Shown: piece after piece, positions 7,085 through 12,412 of the stretch | How the letters are laid out: each line of letters starts with the position of its first letter | Numbering within the stretch: the stretch's first letter is position 1 | DNA from: Bacteroidota bacterium | Lineage (GTDB): Bacteria; Bacteroidota; Rhodothermia; Rhodothermales; Rubricoccaceae | Length of the DNA stretch: 12,412 nucleotides | Direction: 5' to 3' | NCBI GenBank assembly: GCA_022564455.1 | Contig: JADFLK010000016.1 | Span: forward strand, 1-12,412 | Notes under the pieces: model-generated | The model's input: the letters and a program-made list of their open reading frames with translations, nothing else | Told to the model about the DNA's origin: nothing | Databases searched by the model: none | Position numbers and translations under genes: made by a program

Positions 7085-7684
7085 TTATTGTGTTTCCTCC
7101 TCCATTTCTACGGGTTCTTCGGCCGGCTCGGGCGCTACTTCCGCGTCCGCCACGATTGTTGAATCCAATAAGACAGGGGCTGTTTCTTCGCGCATCCCGA
7201 CCGAACCGGCGCCATGAATGGCAGGGGCCGGGTGGAGGTTCAACCACGCAAGGTTGTATGCGGTTCGCGAGGCCGGAGCGGCGATACCGCCCGTGGCGCC
7301 CCGCTCCACGATCTTCATAGCAGCGTCGATGGGAATGCGATAACGGCCCTCGGCGTCTGGACTGAGCGCGTAGTGGGCATAGGCGTCTTGAGCCTCGGCG
7401 CGGAGTTCGCGCTGTTCCACATAGCGAGCGGCCGGAACGTCCGCCGCAACGTCGCGCGCATGTTCGCGGCGCGTTACGAAAAACACGAAATACAGCACGA
7501 AGGCGATGCAGGCAATGGACATGACCGACGCCAGCATGACTCCAAAGAGGTCGGATACGATGACGCCCTCCTCTTCCACTCCAATGCCCAACTCGCGGAC
7601 ATCGTGGCGATCCGCTTCGTGACCCCCTTTAGCGGATGTCTCAGAATCGGGCGTCTGTGGAGTATCGGGCGTGTGTTCTTCCAT
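7085..7684 (-). CDS. Uncharacterised single-helix membrane protein between ACIII and SCO/caa3 genes
   Basis: I do not recognise a named gene. The 199-aa protein has a polar N-terminus (1-46, acidic and His-containing) and one strong membrane helix (about 48-70). A positively charged TRREHAR follows, then about 125 residues with RYRIPIDAAMKIVERG (115-130) and an acidic Pro/Glu tail. From memory, one-helix proteins with an IPIDxAM-like motif occur beside SCO and cytochrome oxidase genes in other ACIII-bearing bacteria; I cannot verify this here. Its stop lies one base before the SCO start, so it is probably cotranslated with SCO and may serve in oxidase assembly or as an ACIII-oxidase linker (inference). 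No Cys, CxxCH or copper motif is seen in its soluble part. The ATG at 7684 is the first plausible start after a 143-nt spacer. Confidence 0.75.
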   Translation of the reverse strand: MEEHTPDTPQTPDSETSAKGGHEADRHDVRELGIGVEEEGVIVSDLFGVMLASVMSIACIAFVLYFVFFVTRREHARDVAADVPAARYVEQRELRAEAQDAYAHYALSPDAEGRYRIPIDAAMKIVERGATGGIAAPASRTAYNLAWLNLHPAPAIHGAGSVGMREETAPVLLDSTIVADAEVAPEPAEEPVEMEEETQ

Positions 7685-7754
7685 CTGAGCGGTCTAACGC
7701 GCGGGCAGAGCCGCTGTTTTCAATGCTACTGCAAAAGTGCGGTGAATCGAGGGT
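7685..7754. other. Unique part of the longest operon spacer, possible internal control region
   Basis: This 70-nt stretch precedes the 199-aa gene and is the only long part of an operon spacer not made of repeats. A weak stem-loop (about 7711-7742, CCGC and TTTT pairing with AAAA and GCGG) is visible. I cannot identify a convincing -10/-35 or Bacteroidota-type -7/-33 promoter, but if the SCO-cox half has its own promoter, this is the natural place. Confidence 0.3.
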
Positions 7755-7824
7755 CTATTGCGAAATGCGAAATGCGTATTCACTGGGTTCGAGTGGTCTA
7801 TACGGAATACGGAATACGTATTAG
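7755..7824. repeat. Heptamer-type repeat blocks, actF/orf199 spacer
   Basis: One block has GCGAAAT units (gcgaaatgcgaaatgcgta, 7760-7778) and the other CGGAATA units (tacggaatacggaatacgta, 7801-7820). The period is seven bases in both, and the middle is a unique stretch of about 20 bases. Pairing between the blocks is weaker than in the other copies, so this may be a diverged or recombined member. The block beside actF abuts its TAA stop. Confidence 0.75.
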
Positions 7825-7827
7825 TTA

Positions 7828-9189
7828 TTACACATTTTCGAAGCGCAGCGAGTCGGCGAAGTAGGGATCGTTGTAGGGCGTAAGGCTATGCCGTCCTGCG
7901 CGCCAAAACGTGGCGCCGAGGAAAATGCCGAACATCCCGAACCAAGCCGTGAAGTCCACCATCCTGAAACCGGCCGGCTGCGAGCTGGATACATCGGCTA
8001 GACCCACTACGCCATCCAGGCCGGTAGCGACGGCATGCCCAGCCTCGGCGGCTTGGACAGCGGCCTGAGCAGCGGCGGTGTGCGCGGCTTCGCCGGCCAT
8101 CGTGGGCAAGGCAAGCCAGAACAGGTCGATCCAATGCATCACCAACACCCAGACGCACATGAATGCGAAAAACGGAAGCACCCGCTTGGTGATGCGCGGC
8201 AAAAGCAGAAAGAACGGGACGAGGAAATGGCCGATGATCAGCGCCCAAGTGAACGTCTCCCAGCCGTTGGAGAGGCGGTCGGCGTACCACTGGATTTCCT
8301 CGGGGAGGTTGGCGTACCAGATCAGCATGTACTGGCAGAAGGCGATGTACGTCCAGAACACGACGAAGCCGAACATGAACTTGCCGACGTCCTGATAATG
8401 CTCGGTCGTAATCTCCATCTTCAGCAAGCCGCTGCGGCGGAGCACCAGACCGATGAGCCCGAGCACCGCGCACGACGCCAGCCAACTGCCCGCGAAGAAG
8501 TAGACGCCGAAGATGGTGGAGAACCAGTGCGGGTCGAGGCTCATGAGGAGGTCGAACGACGCGAAAGACGTACCCACGGCGCACAGCGGGATGCCCCACG
8601 CGCTCACCTTGCGCAGCTTCAGCGTGTTCTCAACCGTCGGCTCGGTGTCCTGCCGGACGGAAAGCGTGTACATGCGCAAGCCCAGGTACGACCACAGCGC
8701 AAAGTACAGGACGACGCGCGCGATGAAGAACGGGACGTTCAGATAACTCTGTTTCCCCGCGAGAATCGGATCGAAGTGCTCGCCGCCGACCTCGTAAAGA
8801 TCGGCGTGCGTCCAGTGGTAGAGATCCTGCATCCCGAAAAGGAGAATCGGGAGGCCGAGCAGGAAGAGCAGCGGAAAGTTGGCAACGAGGAGCTCGGGGA
8901 TGCGGCGCAGAGACGCGCTCCAGTACGCCTTCACGATGTGCTGAATCATCACGAAGAACAGCGCGCCGACGGAAATGGACACGCAGAACATCCAGCCGAC
9001 GAGGTAGGCGTACCAGAAGCGCTGCGAGTCGCCGGCGAGGCCGAGCAACGACAGGGCTAAGCACGCGACGCCGATGCCCAGCGGAACCACCCACCAGCGG
9101 AAATCGCCCGAGAGCTGGTACTTCCGCGCGACCCGCTCGCGATCCGAGTCGAGGGGGTCGAGGAAAAGACGAGTTAGAGGATTCGCCAT
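7828..9189 (-). CDS. actF: ACIII membrane subunit ActF (NrfD-like, ActC paralogue)
   Basis: ActF is the second large NrfD-type membrane subunit of Alternative Complex III and a distant paralogue of ActC. It is thought to take part in proton movement or structure; whether it binds quinol is less clear than for ActC. The 453-aa protein has about ten apparent membrane helices. Recognisable family stretches are YLVGWMFCVSISVGALFFVM, HIVKAYWSASLRR (after His84), FDLLMSLDPHWFSTIFGVYF (about 212-231), QYMLIWYANLPEEIQWY (286-302), and HWIDLFWLALP (352-362). An Ala-rich hydrophilic loop (about 365-400) precedes the last helix and looks like an insertion. The ATG at 9189 is clear, and no strong ribosome-binding site is visible. 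A repeat-bearing spacer of 68 nt separates it from actE, and one of 143 nt separates it from the next gene. Confidence 0.94.
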   Translation of the reverse strand: MANPLTRLFLDPLDSDRERVARKYQLSGDFRWWVVPLGIGVACLALSLLGLAGDSQRFWYAYLVGWMFCVSISVGALFFVMIQHIVKAYWSASLRRIPELLVANFPLLFLLGLPILLFGMQDLYHWTHADLYEVGGEHFDPILAGKQSYLNVPFFIARVVLYFALWSYLGLRMYTLSVRQDTEPTVENTLKLRKVSAWGIPLCAVGTSFASFDLLMSLDPHWFSTIFGVYFFAGSWLASCAVLGLIGLVLRRSGLLKMEITTEHYQDVGKFMFGFVVFWTYIAFCQYMLIWYANLPEEIQWYADRLSNGWETFTWALIIGHFLVPFFLLLPRITKRVLPFFAFMCVWVLVMHWIDLFWLALPTMAGEAAHTAAAQAAVQAAEAGHAVATGLDGVVGLADVSSSQPAGFRMVDFTAWFGMFGIFLGATFWRAGRHSLTPYNDPYFADSLRFENV

Positions 9190-9200
9190 CGGGGGTTTGA

Positions 9201-9257
9201 GTAGTTCGTATTTCGTAGTGCGTACTTAGGCTATCCCTTACGCAATACGAAATACGA
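9201..9257. repeat. Heptamer-type inverted repeat, actE/actF spacer
   Basis: The clearest palindromic copy. The left block gtagttcgtatttcgtagtg continues to cgta at 9224. The right block, from 9236, reads ccttacgcaatacgaaatac and ends at 9256. Read as reverse complements they share CGTATTT, CGTA.TG and CGTA units in register, with a loop of about 11 bases. It ends at the base before the actE TGA stop. Confidence 0.82.
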
Positions 9258-9923
9258 TCAATTGGTCACGTTCACGTTGGGGTTATAGGTCGCCAGGCGG
9301 TCGCGCTCGGGTTCGGGCACGTCTTCAGGGCCCGCATCTTGCGAGAGCTGGAGGGCGCGGATGTATGCAACGATGGCCCAGCGGTCGGCCGGGGCAATCT
9401 CGTGCCCGTAGCTCGGCATGGAGCGGACGCCGTTGGCCATCACGCCGTAGAGGTAGCCGTCCGGCACATTGCGGAGGAAGTCGGAGTGGTACGTCGGCGC
9501 CGGAACGAAGCCGTAGCCCTGCCCGCCGTTGCCGACCATGATAATCCCACGACCATCGCCCGCATAGCCGTGGCACGGCGTACAGAAAATGTTGAAGCGC
9601 TCCCTCCCACGCTCCAGCAGCATTGCATTCACATCCATCGGGTTCGCTGCTACAAACTGGCCGGAGGCTTCCCGGCCCAACTCGAACGGCGCGTTGGCGG
9701 TGGTGCGGAGGTGGCCGCGAGCCACCGTGCCGGGCACGGGCATCCGCATGGAAGAGCCGTCGGCGAAAAATGGATTGGCTTCTTGCTCTTCAAACCGCTC
9801 CTGATGATCCATGTTGGGGTTCAGATGGATCGGCGTGCGTTCGGATTTCATCCCGCGGCAACCCGTAAGGGCCAGCGGAAGCGCCAAGGCGGCAACAAGC
9901 GAGATGTAGAAGAAGCGGATCAT
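9258..9923 (-). CDS. actE: ACIII mono-haem cytochrome c subunit ActE (lipoprotein)
   Basis: ActE is the mono-haem cytochrome c of Alternative Complex III, facing the periplasm and passing electrons towards the oxidase. With the start used here the protein is 221 aa. An N-terminal hydrophobic segment ends in a lipobox (LALTGC, Cys22), so it should be a lipid-anchored protein. The haem site is CTPCH (Cys114, Cys117, His118) followed by GYAGDGRG. The likely sixth ligand is Met169 in GVRSMPSYG, and the domain closes with ADRWAIVAYIRALQ, the usual last helix of class I cytochromes c. An open frame runs 12 codons further upstream (to 9959), but those codons fall in an intergenic repeat. The ATG at 9923 starts directly at the signal peptide (MIRFFYIS), so I prefer it. 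Repeat elements lie on both sides, towards actD and actF. Confidence 0.92.
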   Translation of the reverse strand: MIRFFYISLVAALALPLALTGCRGMKSERTPIHLNPNMDHQERFEEQEANPFFADGSSMRMPVPGTVARGHLRTTANAPFELGREASGQFVAANPMDVNAMLLERGRERFNIFCTPCHGYAGDGRGIIMVGNGGQGYGFVPAPTYHSDFLRNVPDGYLYGVMANGVRSMPSYGHEIAPADRWAIVAYIRALQLSQDAGPEDVPEPERDRLATYNPNVNVTN

Positions 9924-9929
9924 GGAAAT

Positions 9930-9976
9930 CGTATTCCGTATTGCGTAAGGAAGAGACAATTACCCATTACGCACTA
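9930..9976. repeat. Heptamer-type repeat, actD/actE junction, overlapping the actD end
   Basis: Three tandem heptamers, CGTATTC, CGTATTG and CGTAAGG, lie at 9930-9950, followed by about a dozen bases and a shorter inverted block (cattacgcactag, 9965-9977). The actD stop (TAA, 9967-9969) lies within that block. The 12 spurious codons upstream of the actE start are translated from the first block. Confidence 0.8.
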
Positions 9977-10563
9977 GTACTCACGTCTTCGGCGCCTTCG
10001 TGGCTGACGTACTCGACCGCCAGCGCGCCTTCTTCGGCAAGGGCTTGCGCCGTGGAGGAGCGGTCGAACTGGCCGTCAGTTTCCTGGATGTGGAGGAAGA
10101 AACCGTCATCCGTGACGCGTGCAAAGCGTTCTGAAAAGAAGAGCGGATTGTAGGGTTTCGGGAGCGCGTTCAGCGCGAGCATGGCCCCCACGGCCGTTAG
10201 TGCGGAGAATAGAATCATCAACTCGAAGATGATGGGCATACTCGGTTCCACGGAGAAGAGTGGCTTGTTTGCAATGTTGATGGGGTAGCTCACCGCGCTG
10301 GTCCACCACTGAAGCCAGACGCCCAGCGCACAACCCGCCAGTCCGCCGATGAAAACGATGTAGCCAAGGAGGCTCGTACCAAGGCCAATCGCTTTGTCCA
10401 TCCCGTGGATTGCAAACGGCGAGAAGGTATCCAGCCGCGTGTAGCCTCGCTTGCGAAGTGCCTTGACCGCGTGTATCAGCGATCCGGGATCGGAGAACTC
10501 CGCCAACAAACCCACGTGCTGGTTGGCATGGTCGGCGAGCTTGTTCTTGATCGCACTAATCAT
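9967..10563 (-). CDS. actD: ACIII membrane subunit ActD (DUF3341 family)
   Basis: ActD is a small membrane subunit of Alternative Complex III, in the family formerly called DUF3341. The protein has a soluble N-terminal ferredoxin-like part (about 1-58) with GLLAEFSDPGSLIHAVKALR and a YTRLDTFSPFAIHGMD motif. Two membrane helices follow (about 59-85 and 109-132), joined by a loop with YPINIANKPLFSVEPSMP. A cytoplasmic tail with FFSERFARVTDDGFFLHI ends the protein. All of this is diagnostic of the family. I place the start at the ATG at 10563, giving 198 aa. One TTG codon further upstream is in frame but would overlap the actC end more. The ATG shares one base with the actC TGA (TGATG). The last two codons and the TAA stop lie inside a heptamer-repeat element, so the native C-terminus may have been altered there. 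Confidence 0.93.
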   Translation of the reverse strand: MISAIKNKLADHANQHVGLLAEFSDPGSLIHAVKALRKRGYTRLDTFSPFAIHGMDKAIGLGTSLLGYIVFIGGLAGCALGVWLQWWTSAVSYPINIANKPLFSVEPSMPIIFELMILFSALTAVGAMLALNALPKPYNPLFFSERFARVTDDGFFLHIQETDGQFDRSSTAQALAEEGALAVEYVSHEGAEDVSTSA

Positions 10564-12044
10564 CAACCCACCTCATCGGTTTGAGTGGGAACAGCAGCTT
10601 CCGGTGCTTCACCCGCGCGCCCGTCGCCGTGCCCGTGGTCGTAATAGTGAGGATTTGCCTGCGGCAATACACCTTTGATCTCGGCGATGGCGACCATCGG
10701 GAAGAAGCGGAGGAACAGGAAGAACAGCGTAAAGAAGAGGCCGAAGGTGCCGAGGTAGATCCCAGCGTCCCAGATAGTAGGCGTGTAATAATCCCAACTC
10801 GACGGCAGGTAGTCACGGTGGAGGCTCGATACCACAATCACAAAACGCTCGAACCACATACCGATATTCACAACGATGGCGATCGTGAACATTAGCGGGA
10901 TGCTGCGGCGGAACTTCTTCACCCAGTAAAGCTGCGGCAGGAGCAGGTTGCAGCTCATCATAATCCAGTACGCCCACGCATAGTCACCAAAGGCGCGGTT
11001 GCGGAAGGCATATTGCTCGTAGGCCACGCCGCTGTACCACGCCATAAAGAACTCCGTGATGTACGCGAAACCGACGATACTGCCCGTCAGCAAAATGATG
11101 AGGTTCATCTTCTCGAGGTGGTCGAGCGTGATGAGGTTTTGCAAATTGTAAGCCTTGCGCGCCACGAGCAGCAGCGTCATCACCATCGCGAAGCCAGAGA
11201 AGATGGCGCCCGCAACGAAGTACGGTGGGAATATGGTGGTGTGCCAGCCGGGCACGATAGACACCGCAAAGTCGAACGACACGACCGAGTGCACCGAGAG
11301 GACCAGCGGTGTAGCGAGGCCCGCAAGGATCAGGTAGGCGCGGTCGTAGTGCCTCCAGTGCCGGTTGGAACCCGTCCAGCCCAACGCCATAATGCCGATG
11401 ATCTTCTGGCGGAGGCCCGTAGCGCGGTCGCGCAGCGTGGCCAGGTCGGGGATGAGGCCGGTGTACCAGAAGAGCAGCGAAACCATGCCGTAGATGGAAA
11501 CCGCGAATACATCCCACATCAGCGGGCTCTTGAACTGAGGCCACAGAGCCATCTGGTTCGGGACCGGCATCATCCAGTAATCGAGCCACGGCCGGCCGGT
11601 ATGAAACGTCGGGAAGACGAGCGCACAGGCCACGGCGAAGAGCGTCATCGCCTCCGCCGCGCGGTTGATGGACGTTCGCCAACGCTGCCTGAAGAGGAAG
11701 AGAATCGCCGAAATCAGCGTGCCCGCGTGGCCGATACCAACCCACCACACGAAGTTGACGATGGCCCAGCCCCAGCCGACCGGGTTGTTCACACCCCACG
11801 TACCCGTGCCGTTCCACACGAGGTAGGAGATGGAGAGGCCGAAGATCCCCAGCAGAAAGAGGGCGACGGAGAAGCCGAAAAACCAGAAGAGGGGGGTCTT
11901 CTTCTCGTTGTGCCCGGCTATGAGCTCGGTTACGTCGTGGAAGGACAGGTTGCCGCCAACCAGCGGCGCATCCTCAAGCGTCTTCGGAACGCCATCCGGG
12001 TACGCGAGCGAAGAGTCGTGGTAAGATGTTGAAGTCGTCGCCAT
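10563..12044 (-). CDS. actC: ACIII membrane subunit ActC (NrfD/PsrC-like, quinol-binding)
   Basis: ActC is one of the two large NrfD-like membrane subunits of Alternative Complex III and is held to carry a quinol-oxidising site. The 493-aa protein is mostly hydrophobic, with about ten apparent membrane helices (first around 52-75, then 93-118, 131-148, 176-197 and so on) and hydrophilic ends. Landmarks seen are GIGHAGTL (His106), a following [19 protein letters not shown] stretch, PTFHTGRPW (His148, Arg151), [10 protein letters not shown] (His252, Asp258) and [13 protein letters not shown] near 393-405. The last is typical of NrfD-type subunits. The ATG at 12044 lies 2 nt after the actB stop and no strong Shine-Dalgarno is seen. 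The gene ends TGATG, so its stop overlaps the actD start by one base, implying translational coupling. The C-terminal 30 residues are His/Gly/Pro-rich and look disordered. Confidence 0.95.
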   Translation of the reverse strand: MATTSTSYHDSSLAYPDGVPKTLEDAPLVGGNLSFHDVTELIAGHNEKKTPLFWFFGFSVALFLLGIFGLSISYLVWNGTGTWGVNNPVGWGWAIVNFVWWVGIGHAGTLISAILFLFRQRWRTSINRAAEAMTLFAVACALVFPTFHTGRPWLDYWMMPVPNQMALWPQFKSPLMWDVFAVSIYGMVSLLFWYTGLIPDLATLRDRATGLRQKIIGIMALGWTGSNRHWRHYDRAYLILAGLATPLVLSVHSVVSFDFAVSIVPGWHTTIFPPYFVAGAIFSGFAMVMTLLLVARKAYNLQNLITLDHLEKMNLIILLTGSIVGFAYITEFFMAWYSGVAYEQYAFRNRAFGDYAWAYWIMMSCNLLLPQLYWVKKFRRSIPLMFTIAIVVNIGMWFERFVIVVSSLHRDYLPSSWDYYTPTIWDAGIYLGTFGLFFTLFFLFLRFFPMVAIAEIKGVLPQANPHYYDHGHGDGRAGEAPEAAVPTQTDEVG

Positions 12045-12046
12045 AA

Positions 12047-12412
12047 TCAGGCTTCGGCCAGGCTCGGATGAGGATTGCGGAGTCGCGCGAGGTAGCTGGT
12101 GCGCGGCTTCACGGCCAGTTCAGCCAGCACGTCGTAGCTGCGTGGGTTATGCTTGCTCTTCGCTACAGCCGATTCCGGATCGGCGATGTTGCCGAAGGTG
12201 ATCGCGTCCGACGGGCACGCCTGCTGGCAGGCCGTTGAAATCTCGCCGTCGCGGATCGGGCGGTCCTCGATGTGTGCATACTGCTGCGTCCGGCGGATGC
12301 GCTGCACGCAGTACGTACACTTCTCCATCACGCCGCGGAAGCGCACCGTCACGTTCGGGTTCTGCGCCATCCGCACCTCAATCGGCAGCGTCTTGACCCA
12401 GTTGTAGTAGTT
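12047..12412 (-). CDS. actB: ACIII iron-sulfur subunit ActB, C-terminal 121 aa (5' end outside window)
   Basis: This is the C-terminal end of the iron-sulfur subunit of Alternative Complex III (quinol:cytochrome c oxidoreductase). ActB belongs to the molybdopterin-oxidoreductase/ferredoxin-like family and carries electrons through Fe-S clusters towards the c-type haems. The frame is open to the window edge, so the true start is not visible. Of the visible residues, Cys32 and Cys35 sit in [10 protein letters not shown], and Cys62 and Cys66 in [10 protein letters not shown]. These are typical cysteine patterns of a DmsB/NrfC-like [4Fe-4S] fold. The tail [20 protein letters not shown] is characteristic of ActB. 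The TGA stop is followed after 2 nt by the actC ATG, so the two are almost certainly translated from one mRNA. Other Fe-S oxidoreductase subunits share the Cys motifs, but the actC-F neighbours decide the identity. Confidence 0.93.
   Translation of the reverse strand, partial: NYYNWVKTLPIEVRMAQNPNVTVRFRGVMEKCTYCVQRIRRTQQYAHIEDRPIRDGEISTACQQACPSDAITFGNIADPESAVAKSKHNPRSYDVLAELAVKPRTSYLARLRNPHPSLAEA

Noticed and set aside
7085..7684. Small cytochrome c or copper protein in the 199-aa gene
   Set aside because: There is no CxxCH and no Cys/His cluster in its soluble part. The sole Cys is in the membrane helix.
7711..7742. Stem-loop with regulatory role before the 199-aa gene
   Set aside because: The stem has two central mismatches and only short 4-bp runs, so it is too weak to call as a separate regulatory feature.
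2207..9976. CRISPR array made of the CGTATT repeats
   Set aside because: The copies are kilobases apart, one per gene junction, and their units are seven bases long without unique spacers of regular length.
11013..12032. Plus-strand open frame of 339 codons opposite actC
   Set aside because: The peptide is Arg/Glu/His-rich without a fold signature and mirrors the codon pattern of actC. The same holds for the 341-codon frame opposite actF (8035-9060).
1..12412. tRNA or rRNA genes
   Set aside because: No cloverleaf-like segment or rRNA-like stretch was recognised by eye. The gaps are short and taken up by repeats.

Overview
The window is one long set of co-directed genes on the minus strand, so transcription runs from high to low coordinates. 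It encodes the end of an aerobic respiratory chain. Reading from the right edge, the order is: the C-terminus of actB (cut by the window end), actC, actD, actE, actF, a one-helix membrane protein of 199 aa, an SCO-type copper chaperone, coxB with a fused cytochrome c domain, coxA, coxC, a subunit IV gene (coxD), a small membrane protein of 103 aa, then a palindromic mobile-type element and metF. A truncated reading frame of unknown identity starts at the left edge. Almost every gene fits the Alternative Complex III (ACIII) plus caa3 oxidase supercluster. ActB/C/D/E/F take electrons from quinol, and the caa3 oxidase (CuA and haem c in CoxB, haem a and haem a3-CuB in CoxA) passes them to oxygen. 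SCO metallates CuA.

The organism is most likely a member of the Bacteroidota/Rhodothermota side of the tree, in the Rhodothermus/Salinibacter neighbourhood. This is inferred from several points: the ACIII-caa3 gene order, an oxidase subunit I of the A2 type (YSHP, no HPEV glutamate), moderately high GC, and few obvious Shine-Dalgarno sequences. No rRNA or taxonomic marker is present to prove it. The promoter of the act-cox unit should lie beyond the right edge, upstream of actA.

The least conventional part of the window is its non-coding DNA. Five intercistronic gaps (actD/actE, actE/actF, actF/orf199, coxB/coxA, coxC/coxD) carry related sequences built from heptanucleotides of the type CGTATTN, usually in two inverted blocks. 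Genes in the other act-cox junctions abut, overlap or sit within about 35 nt. Some of these repeats reach into coding ends: the actD stop codon lies inside one, and the coxC stop lies at the edge of another. A different element, a 164-nt near-perfectly centred palindrome with 20-nt terminal inverted repeats (18/20 matching), lies between orf103 and metF. Its right terminus includes most of the orf103 stop codon. I regard the heptamer family and the palindromic element as the features most worth pursuing. The protein-coding content is mostly recognisable, except for the 199-aa and 103-aa membrane proteins.
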